Below, piece by piece: positions 1 through 5,004 of a stretch of 5,004 nt of DNA (its first letter is position 1; every line of letters begins with the position of its first letter). The notes beneath the pieces were generated by a model, which worked only from the letters and a program-made list of their open reading frames with translations, was not told where the DNA came from and did not search any database. The translations under genes were made by a program, and so were the position numbers. Source of the stretch: Acidobacteriota bacterium (GTDB lineage Bacteria > Acidobacteriota > Blastocatellia > Pyrinomonadales > Pyrinomonadaceae); the NCBI GenBank assembly GCA_029862725.1, contig JAOTWT010000278.1, positions 1 to 5,004 on the forward strand, read 5' to 3'.

Positions 1-1082
1 GTGGGACGCTGTTTGGCCAGCTGGTCCTTGTTGATCTCGACCGGGGTCATCAGGCTCGCACTCGCAGCTTCCGATAGTATTCCGATCGAGTTGTGATAAT
101 AGGGTGCGGACCGGAAACCGCCGTGCCACCAGGTGTCGTAGGTTGCGTTTGTGGCGACTCCCGTCTCGCCGGCCCTCGCCAGATCGGCAGCAATCTTGTA
201 TCCGACGAGACCGATCTCCCGGAGCAACACAGCCGGAATTCTCGGGTTTGGCGGATCAAAAAACGGCGGGATTGTCATCCGTGTACCGGTGGTGCCCTGC
301 TGGTGGACATCGTAAACGATATGCGGAAACCATTCCTGCCAGAACAGCTTGGTGATATTCCGTGTCTCGGCGAGATTCATCATGAACCAGTCGCGGTTGT
401 TGTCGTGGCCCGCGTAGTGGTGATAAAGCTCCGGCGGCGAGGTGCCCTCGTACCTTGTCCCGAGGGTTTTCCGGTACCAATCAGCGACGATATCGATGCC
501 GTCCGGATTTGCCGACGGGATAAGGATCAAAACGGTATTCTCAAGGATGCGTTTTGTCTTGTCGTCGTCGGCTGTCGCGAGTTCATGTGCCAGCAGCATC
601 GACATCTGGGAAGCGACGATCTCGGTAGAATGGATCGAACAGGATATTGCGACGATCGCCTTTGCACTTTCAGGATTGTCACCGGGTTTGTAGTGCGCCG
701 TGTGGTTCGCCGCCGCGGAGTTCATTTCCCGTATCTTCTCGAGGTTTTTGATGTTCGCTTCCGAGGAGATAAAAGCTGCGATCTGGGACCTTCCAAGCGT
801 AGTCCTGCCAATCTCCCTGACCGTCACGCGCGCGCTGGCTTTATCCAGCTTTGCAAAATAATTCGAAATTTGTTTCCAGTCCGCGATCGTTTGATCATCG
901 GTCGGATGGAAACCAAGAACATCTCTTGGCGCGGGAACCTGTGCAGAGACGGATTGGGACGAAACAACAACGGCGAGTGACAACGCCGCTACGGAGGCAA
1001 TTCGCCGAAAGAATATTTTTGCTATAATCTTCGGACAAAACAATCCAAAACCATAATTCGCAGAGCGCGTGCCGGAATCCAT
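1..1082 (-). CDS. Secreted M14-family zinc carboxypeptidase, N-terminal part (runs off the left edge)
   Basis: Reading the minus strand from an ATG at 1082 gives 360 codons without a stop to the window edge, so the C-terminus is missing. M14 peptidases are zinc metallopeptidases that usually remove C-terminal residues. The zinc ligands fit HSTE (H151, E154) and the later histidine in VYDVHQQG (H260). NNRDWF (N229, R230) fits the substrate-carboxylate site, and E338 in GILSEAAS fits the catalytic glutamate. NPDG at 192-195 is also typical. Residues 22-47 look like a Sec signal peptide: basic KIFFRR, a hydrophobic stretch, then SVSA before QVP, which predicts export. The start is uncertain: ATG 1082 leaves an unusually long n-region and lies 9 nt from the divergent plsC start, whereas a TTG at 1043 would give a compact signal peptide. 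Neither has a clear Shine-Dalgarno. The exact substrate cannot be told; acidobacterial relatives are often much longer, with extra C-terminal domains. Confidence 0.88.
   Translation of the reverse strand, partial: MDSGTRSANYGFGLFCPKIIAKIFFRRIASVAALSLAVVVSSQSVSAQVPAPRDVLGFHPTDDQTIADWKQISNYFAKLDKASARVTVREIGRTTLGRSQIAAFISSEANIKNLEKIREMNSAAANHTAHYKPGDNPESAKAIVAISCSIHSTEIVASQMSMLLAHELATADDDKTKRILENTVLILIPSANPDGIDIVADWYRKTLGTRYEGTSPPELYHHYAGHDNNRDWFMMNLAETRNITKLFWQEWFPHIVYDVHQQGTTGTRMTIPPFFDPPNPRIPAVLLREIGLVGYKIAADLARAGETGVATNATYDTWWHGGFRSAPYYHNSIGILSEAASASLMTPVEINKDQLAKQRP
1001..1028 (+). promoter_or_regulatory. Possible sigma-70-type promoter for the acyltransferase gene
   Basis: A perfect TATAAT lies at 1023-1028. 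A weak -35 candidate, TTCGCC at 1001-1006, matches TTGACA at three of six bases, with a 16-nt spacer. Transcription would start near 1035, giving a leader of about 57 nt before the ATG at 1092. The element sits inside the signal-peptide codons of the divergent peptidase gene. Only the -10 hexamer is convincing; the -35 is weak and promoter consensus in this phylum is poorly defined. Confidence 0.4.
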
Positions 1083-1091
1083 CCGCCAATA

Positions 1092-1889
1092 ATGTCCGAA
1101 CATAAGCAAAACCTTGTCCTTGGAGAGAATAAAAAGCTCGTTTTTCCTTTGAAAGAGTCTAACAAATCCCGTTTCTATGGCAAATTGCGCTATTGGTGGG
1201 CGTGGGGCGTGGTCGGGACAATCGTCCTGTTCATAGCGACGCCCCTGCTCATCTACTACCGGTTTCGAAAAAAACGCGACAATTTTTTCGCATGGTGCGA
1301 TTGGGGTGCGAGAGTCTGGCTGAAAGCATGCGGCGCGAGCGTCGAGGTAACCGGACGGGAACTGCTCGATGAAAACCAGTCGTACATCTTCGTTTCGAAC
1401 CATCGCTCCTATCTCGACACGGCGACCCTTTACGTGTTTGCCGGAAAACGCATGGGACTCGTCGCAAAAAAAGAGCTCCTTAAAATTCCGATCTTCGGAT
1501 ACGGAATGGCAATTGCGAATGTTATCGCTATCGACCGGACGAACCGCGAAAAGGCAAGAGAATCGATTGAAAAAGCACGCCGTATAGTGAGCAACGGGTA
1601 TTCTTTTGGCGTGTTTGCGGAAGGAACGAGGGCGATGCCGGGCGAGCTTTTGCCGTTCAAAAAAGGGGCGGTGCACCTCGCTCTCCAGACGAATGTCCCG
1701 ATCGTCCCTGTGGTATTCAAGAATACGGACCTCCTGATGGGAAAAAAGACGGGTGTCGCATTTCCCGGCACCATCGAAATGGTGATGTTGCCCCCAATTA
1801 GCACCGAGGGTAAGAACGCAAAGGAACACCTGATGCCGCTGCTGATCGAAACACGCGACGCGGTCGCCGCGGAACTCGCGTCGATGTGA
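1092..1889 (+). CDS. plsC: 1-acyl-sn-glycerol-3-phosphate acyltransferase (PlsC/LPLAT family)
   Basis: This 265-residue protein should transfer an acyl chain to the sn-2 position of lysophosphatidic acid, making phosphatidic acid for membrane lipids at the inner membrane. All four acyltransferase blocks are visible: NHRSYLD with the HX4D catalytic pair (H104, D109); IAIDR near 145-149; FAEGTR at 175-180, the glycerophosphate-binding block where FPEGTR is usual; and VPIVPVV at 202-208. A membrane helix spans about 35-56 and is followed by a basic RFRKKRD stretch. The length is normal for PlsC. The ATG at 1092 is the only good start ahead of the helix, though it lacks a strong Shine-Dalgarno. 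The gene is divergent from the M14 peptidase and 94 nt ahead of the next plus-strand gene, with which it may be co-transcribed. A broader lysophospholipid acyltransferase role, such as ornithine-lipid synthesis, cannot be excluded. Confidence 0.9.
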   Translation: MSEHKQNLVLGENKKLVFPLKESNKSRFYGKLRYWWAWGVVGTIVLFIATPLLIYYRFRKKRDNFFAWCDWGARVWLKACGASVEVTGRELLDENQSYIFVSNHRSYLDTATLYVFAGKRMGLVAKKELLKIPIFGYGMAIANVIAIDRTNREKARESIEKARRIVSNGYSFGVFAEGTRAMPGELLPFKKGAVHLALQTNVPIVPVVFKNTDLLMGKKTGVAFPGTIEMVMLPPISTEGKNAKEHLMPLLIETRDAVAAELASM

Positions 1890-1983
1890 GAATCCGCGCT
1901 GGATTTAAACAAAATTAAAATCATTCAAACTTTCGTCGTTTTCGTTGCATCAATGAACTGATAGTGGTATTTACGAAAGGACT
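1890..1983 (+). other. Intergenic gap between plsC and the exported-protein gene
   Basis: This 94-nt gap is AT-rich in its first half. A small hairpin (AATCC at 1891-1895, loop GCGCT, GGATT at 1901-1905) follows the plsC stop, but it has only five pairs and no T-run after it, so it is a poor terminator. TTGCAT then TATTTA with a 17-nt spacer, just before the next gene, resembles a promoter only weakly and would leave almost no leader. Read-through from plsC is therefore plausible. Confidence 0.35.
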
Positions 1984-2817
1984 ATGAAAAGAACTGGATC
2001 ATTCTCGCTATTGCTAATAGTTGCATTGGCCGCTGCAGTTACTGTTTGCCCGCAGGAGCGCCAGATCATACCAAATGTCATAAACCAGGGCGAAATCGAT
2101 TTACTGGTAGAAGAATTTACCAGGAATGAAGACGAATTCCGGTATGCGTTGACGCAATATGTCTTCACGCGTAAAGCCACGATCCAGACGGTCGGGCTTG
2201 GCGGACTGATTACCGGCACATACCGGCGCGATTCGTTCATGACGTTTACGGACTCGGGTGAGCGCTTCGAACGGATACTCTACGCTCCGATCTCGACTCT
2301 TCGGGACCTACAGATAACGAGAGAGGACCTCGAGGACCTAGGGGGCGTCAACCCCTTCGCAATCAACCCGAGAGACGCCGATCAGTATCATTTTCAATAT
2401 ATTGGGAAACAAAAGATCGATTATTTGAACTTGCATGTCTTCGACGTCAGGCCGAAGGTCGTGCCGGACCCGAAAAAATCAAACAAGAGATATTTCCGGG
2501 GCAGGATTTGGGTCGATGACCGTGACAAAATGATAGTAAAGTCCGAGGGAAAGGGCATTCCGGAAGGGAAACAGAGATTTCCGGTTGTCGAAACGTGGCG
2601 GATAAATGTCGATGGAAAGTATTGGTTCCCGGCTTACTCAACGTCGGACGACGAACTTGTCTTTGATAACGGGCAGGTCGTAAAAATACGCCTGCGGGTT
2701 TCGTATGACGACTATAAGCAGGGCCGGAGCGATGTCCGGGTGCTCGACGAGGATACTGAGATCATCGATGAGAAAGAACCGAAGGACAATGCACCTCCTC
2801 CGCTCGAAGATAATTGA
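1984..2817 (+). CDS. Exported protein of unknown function, possibly LolA/LolB-like fold
   Basis: This 277-residue protein starts with a clear signal peptide: KR, then a hydrophobic stretch at about 7-21. C22 is preceded by V-T-V rather than a good lipobox (valine at -1), so lipidation is doubtful and a periplasmic or outer-membrane location is inferred. The mature part looks rich in beta strands. The blocks FRGRIWVDD (171-179), KMIVKSEGK (182-190) and VDGKYWFPAYS (209-219) resemble acidobacterial proteins often labelled outer membrane lipoprotein-sorting-like. That is from memory of the family, not a search. The C-terminus is acidic with a short proline run (PPP at 271-273), probably disordered. 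The start is supported by GAAAGG at 1975-1980, with short spacing, and by the signal peptide beginning directly at the Met. Its role is unknown. It is convergent with the menaquinone operon, with a hairpin between them. Confidence 0.75.
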   Translation: MKRTGSFSLLLIVALAAAVTVCPQERQIIPNVINQGEIDLLVEEFTRNEDEFRYALTQYVFTRKATIQTVGLGGLITGTYRRDSFMTFTDSGERFERILYAPISTLRDLQITREDLEDLGGVNPFAINPRDADQYHFQYIGKQKIDYLNLHVFDVRPKVVPDPKKSNKRYFRGRIWVDDRDKMIVKSEGKGIPEGKQRFPVVETWRINVDGKYWFPAYSTSDDELVFDNGQVVKIRLRVSYDDYKQGRSDVRVLDEDTEIIDEKEPKDNAPPPLEDN

Positions 2818-2842
2818 TATCGATAATTATTGATACAATGGA

Positions 2843-2879
2843 CATAGAAAAGGGCGCCAATCGGGCGCCCCTTTCTATG
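2843..2879. terminator. Strong hairpin between convergent genes, probable bidirectional terminator
   Basis: The left arm 2843-2858 pairs with the right arm 2864-2879 around a 5-nt loop AATCG. That is 15 pairs of 16 with one A/C mismatch (2851 with 2871). The loop-proximal half is GC-rich (GGGCGCC with GGCGCCC) and the outer half is AT-rich. On the plus strand a run of five T follows at about 2886-2890, a few bases beyond the stem. On the minus strand no T-run follows. It lies 25 nt after the exported-protein stop and 19 nt after the end of mqnD, so it could end transcription from both sides. Confidence 0.8.
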
Positions 2880-2898
2880 CGTAAGTTTTTGCCGTCTA

Positions 2899-3756
2899 TT
2901 AGTCGACAAAATCGACTTCGACTTTCTCAGGTATGATACCCGCTTCGAACCCTCTGTCGAGAAGAAGCCTGACTGCCTCTCTGCCTCGATCACCATAATC
3001 CAAAGTGAGATCGTTAACCCACATCGCGACGAATCGGTCCGCAAGTTCCAGCGGCATATCGCGGGCGAACTGCATCGCGTATGCAAGAGCATCTTCTCGG
3101 TTCTCCATCGAGTACTCGATGCTCCGTTTCAAATGGCCGGAAACTTCGCGCATCAATTCCTCGCCGAGATCACGCCTGATCACATTTCCACCCATTGGGA
3201 GCGGCAACCCGGTTTCCTCAAACCACCATTCGCCGAGATCCAGGATCTTGTCCAGCCCGAATTCTTTATAAAAAAGCTGACCCTCGTGGATCAAAAGTCC
3301 GGCATCTACCGAGCCCTTTTTGACGGCATCGATTATTTCGTCAAATGGTACGATTTCGTACTCGAATTCGCCGTTAAAGATCCGCATCGCCAAAAATGCG
3401 CTCGTCAGCTCACCCGGAATGGCAATCTTCATTCCGGGGATTTCTTCTACCGGTCGGGGTTCTTTGGCAACGAGAATCGGGCCGTAATTGTCGCCGATGC
3501 TCGCACCATGCGGGAGCAGTGCGTATTTGTCCGCTACGTAACAATAGGCGTGGAAGCTTATAGCGGTTACATCGAAAACACCTTGCCTGGCGTCTTCGTT
3601 GAGTGACTGGATATCTTTCAGAGTATGTTCAAACTTGAGGCCATCGGTCTCGAGTTTGTTCGTAGCGAGACCATAAAACATAAACGCATCGTCTGAATCC
3701 GGGGAGTGGGCGACGGTAATGGTTCTCGGTTCTTTGCCTGTTGAAGCGCTTTCCAT
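2899..3756 (-). CDS. mqnD: 1,4-dihydroxy-6-naphthoate synthase, futalosine menaquinone pathway
   Basis: MqnD converts cyclic dehypoxanthinylfutalosine to 1,4-dihydroxy-6-naphthoate, the naphthoquinol ring of menaquinone, in the cytoplasm. The protein has 285 residues, near the family length, and a periplasmic-binding-protein-like fold. Diagnostic blocks are SPDSDDAFMFYGL (18-30), aligning with SPCPNDTFIFYAL-type sequences; IAIPGELTSAFL (111-122); GLLIHEGQ (153-160), whose H157 is in the position of the catalytic histidine; and DLGEWWFEETGLPLPMGG (173-190), very close to Thermus-type MqnD. The cysteine, proline and asparagine of the usual first motif are replaced by D, S and D, which may mark a subgroup. 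The gene is last in a minus-strand operon, starting 2 nt after the methyltransferase stop with no clear Shine-Dalgarno, so translation is probably coupled. The hairpin at 2843-2879 follows. A related MqnA or a substrate-binding protein is less likely given the IHEGQ and GLPLP blocks. Confidence 0.88.
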   Translation of the reverse strand: MESASTGKEPRTITVAHSPDSDDAFMFYGLATNKLETDGLKFEHTLKDIQSLNEDARQGVFDVTAISFHAYCYVADKYALLPHGASIGDNYGPILVAKEPRPVEEIPGMKIAIPGELTSAFLAMRIFNGEFEYEIVPFDEIIDAVKKGSVDAGLLIHEGQLFYKEFGLDKILDLGEWWFEETGLPLPMGGNVIRRDLGEELMREVSGHLKRSIEYSMENREDALAYAMQFARDMPLELADRFVAMWVNDLTLDYGDRGREAVRLLLDRGFEAGIIPEKVEVDFVD

Positions 3757-3758
3757 AA

Positions 3759-4514
3759 TTAAAACTTACAAAAATAGATAATTGTCTTGTACAAAACCGA
3801 TATTCTACCGTTTTCCTCGTGCTCTGCAAACAGGGATTCGAGGTTTTCAGACATCGGTAGGTAGTCTTCCGACTCTTGGTCAGGCATGTACGAAGACGAG
3901 AGAACCCGTCCCCTGAGGCCTTCAAAATCGAGTACTTGACGGTTGGGAAAGCTCCGGGACTCGAATCTTCTCCCAAATGTTTTTTCAATTCTTTCCAGAG
4001 GAAGCTTATCGTGCCTGACCTGTTCGTAGTCGGTACCAAATTCCTCCAAAAGCTTTTCGAACTCGCGGTGGAACGGGTTTGCATCAAGAAGGCGTTCATT
4101 CCAGACAAGTGCCGCAAACCCGCCCGGCCTGATGATCCGCCGAAACTCTTCAACTGCTGCTGCAGTGCAAAACCAGTGAAAAGCCTGAGCCGCCACCAGT
4201 AAATCAACGCAATGAGAATCGATCCCGGTCCGTTGCGCGGTCCCGTCGACGGCGTGGAAATCATCGAAGCGATTGAGGTATTCGACTGATGCGGACCTCA
4301 TTTCGGCATTCGGTTCGACCCCAAAGACTTTATTCCCGTTTTGAGCGAACTCGAACGACGAAATACCCGTTCCCGAGCCGATGTCGGCGACAGTCCAATC
4401 CGGTTTGAGCCCGATCTCTATCCGAAAAAACTCAAAAAGCTCCGGCGGATAGCCGGGACGATAATTCACATAGTGCTCTACCCGGTCCGAAAATCTCTCA
4501 GTAGGCTCTTTCAT
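3759..4514 (-). CDS. Class I SAM-dependent methyltransferase, substrate unknown
   Basis: This 251-residue protein has a Rossmann-type methyltransferase core. SAM-binding motif I is VADIGSGTG at 42-50. GVEPN at 65-69 gives the acidic residue expected to hold the ribose. DGTAQ at 90-94 and LLVAAQAFHWF at 105-115 follow the usual layout, and RPGG lies at 129-132. The opening FSDRVEHYVNYRPGYP is common in uncharacterised Methyltransf_11/25-type proteins. I chose ATG 4514 because its ATGA overlaps the ubiX stop and AGGAAG lies 10 nt upstream. A GTG at 4541 would add nine residues lying inside ubiX. The gene sits between ubiX and mqnD, so a quinone or related substrate is possible. The expected menaquinone C-methyltransferase is of UbiE/MenG type, whose signatures I do not recognise here. 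The function is therefore left open. Confidence 0.85.
   Translation of the reverse strand: MKEPTERFSDRVEHYVNYRPGYPPELFEFFRIEIGLKPDWTVADIGSGTGISSFEFAQNGNKVFGVEPNAEMRSASVEYLNRFDDFHAVDGTAQRTGIDSHCVDLLVAAQAFHWFCTAAAVEEFRRIIRPGGFAALVWNERLLDANPFHREFEKLLEEFGTDYEQVRHDKLPLERIEKTFGRRFESRSFPNRQVLDFEGLRGRVLSSSYMPDQESEDYLPMSENLESLFAEHEENGRISVLYKTIIYFCKF
4511..4514 (-). other. ATGA stop/start overlap between ubiX and the methyltransferase
   Basis: On the minus strand the bases ATGA contain both the methyltransferase ATG (4514-4512) and the ubiX TGA stop (4513-4511). Such 4-nt overlaps are typical of translationally coupled operon genes and argue for this start over the upstream GTG at 4541. Confidence 0.85.
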
Positions 4515-5004
4515 TCGGGCAAGACTTCCTTTCCGGTCCACTGCGTCTTTTTGGAATGGCTTATGCCGAACTGGTCGAGAATCCTAAAGCAAAGGTGATC
4601 GACCAGTTCTTCTATGCCGGCGGGTTTGTGATAGAAGCCGGGACTCGCCGGCAGTATTCTCGCTCCGGCCCTCGACAGACGCAGCATATTTTCGAGATGG
4701 ATTTCGTTGTACGGCGTCTCGCGCGGCACAATTACCAATTTCCGGCGCTCCTTTAACGACACGTCCGCCGCCCTGTGGATGAGGTTGGTTCCCGCACCCG
4801 ATGCGATCGCACCGAGCGTACCCATTGAACACGGCACGATTATCATGCCCTCCTGCCTGTTGGATCCGGAAGAAGGCTTTGCCGCAAAATTGTCGATCCT
4901 CCAAAGCCTTATCTTTTTCGAATCAGGGGCTAGCTCGAGCCATTCATTTACCGTTCGCGCGTTCAGATCACTCAGATCCGCACCCAGCTCAATTCTGGCG
5001 ACTA
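4511..5004 (-). CDS. ubiX: UbiX-like flavin prenyltransferase, 5' end beyond the right edge
   Basis: The open frame continues to the window edge, giving 163 visible residues; about 30-45 N-terminal residues, with the glycine-rich start of the flavin-binding fold, should be missing. UbiX attaches a dimethylallyl group to FMN, making the prenylated cofactor used by UbiD-type decarboxylases. Recognisable blocks, in order, are SGSNRQEGM, PCSMGTLGAIASG, NLIHRAADVSLKERRKL, PRETPYNEIHLENM, GARILPASPGFYHKP and RILDQFGI; these match the second half of UbiX/Pad1 proteins closely. The Met at 4846 is internal (GMIIVPCSM), not the start. In the futalosine pathway a UbiX-like protein (called MqnL) is proposed to work with a UbiD-like one (MqnM) after prenylation. 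Being upstream of mqnD in one operon fits that, although supply to any other UbiD enzyme is possible. The gene overlaps the next by 4 nt. Confidence 0.92.
   Translation of the reverse strand, partial: VARIELGADLSDLNARTVNEWLELAPDSKKIRLWRIDNFAAKPSSGSNRQEGMIIVPCSMGTLGAIASGAGTNLIHRAADVSLKERRKLVIVPRETPYNEIHLENMLRLSRAGARILPASPGFYHKPAGIEELVDHLCFRILDQFGISHSKKTQWTGKEVLPE
4525..4530 (-). promoter_or_regulatory. Ribosome binding site for the methyltransferase
   Basis: The minus strand reads AGGAAG ten bases before the ATG at 4514, inside the 3' end of ubiX. It differs by one base from AGGAGG. Neither mqnD nor the acyltransferase has such a clear site, so it helps decide this start. Confidence 0.6.

Noticed and set aside
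93..980. A 295-codon open frame on the plus strand
   Set aside because: It lies fully antisense to the M14 peptidase, whose zinc and catalytic motifs are intact. Its translation has unusual composition (many C, R and V) and no recognisable motif, so it is a shadow of the real gene.
1891..1905. A small hairpin after plsC as a terminator
   Set aside because: The stem has only five pairs, with no following T-run; it is too weak to call.
1430..1924. A 164-codon open frame on the minus strand over plsC
   Set aside because: The plus strand carries all four PlsC motifs over the same bases. The minus frame resembles no family and shows the serine/isoleucine-rich look of an antisense shadow.
2809..2835. 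GATAATT and ATTGATA short repeats after the exported-protein stop
   Set aside because: The units are short and AT-rich, occur only twice with uneven spacing, and are likely chance.
3133..3606. A 157-codon plus-strand frame within mqnD
   Set aside because: It is antisense to well-conserved MqnD blocks and has no motif of its own.
3629..4264. A 211-codon minus-strand frame overlapping the methyltransferase and mqnD
   Set aside because: It is the same strand in another frame and would bridge two genes with clear motifs; its composition is rich in R, S and T without domain features.
4584..4904. A second minus-strand frame over ubiX
   Set aside because: The UbiX frame matches conserved family blocks throughout, including up to the window edge, so this is an alternative-frame shadow.

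Overview
The window looks like an ordinary chromosomal stretch of a Gram-negative-type bacterium, most likely an Acidobacteriota member such as a Blastocatellia or Pyrinomonadales relative. This is inferred from three protein types: a secreted M14 peptidase, an exported LolA-like protein whose C-terminal sequence style I associate with acidobacteria, and an MqnD of the futalosine menaquinone pathway. Base composition looks moderate and even. I see no mobile element, CRISPR array, tRNA, rRNA or phage gene.

Layout. (1) Positions 1-1082, minus strand: the N-terminal 360 codons of a secreted M14 zinc carboxypeptidase that runs off the left edge. It has no stop in the window, and a long open frame lies on its opposite strand. 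(2) Positions 1092-1889, plus strand: a PlsC-type 1-acylglycerol-3-phosphate acyltransferase, divergent from the peptidase and almost touching it. (3) Positions 1984-2817, plus strand: an exported protein of unknown role, probably with a LolA/LolB-like fold. (4) Positions 2843-2879: a strong hairpin between convergent genes, probably a bidirectional terminator. (5) Positions 2899-5004, minus strand: a tightly packed operon, transcribed right to left, of a UbiX-like flavin prenyltransferase (5' end beyond the window), a class I SAM methyltransferase and MqnD. The ubiX and methyltransferase genes overlap by ATGA, and the methyltransferase and mqnD are 2 nt apart.

How the genes work together. 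The right-hand operon fits menaquinone synthesis by the futalosine route. MqnD makes 1,4-dihydroxy-6-naphthoate, and a UbiX-type enzyme supplies prenylated FMN to a UbiD-type decarboxylase acting later. The methyltransferase between them is not an obvious UbiE/MenG and is the most uncertain member. The left half is envelope-related (phospholipid synthesis and two exported proteins), with no sign of a shared pathway. I find no clear novel system. The points most worth a second look are the unassigned methyltransferase, the nearly abutting divergent starts near 1040-1092, and the unassigned exported protein.
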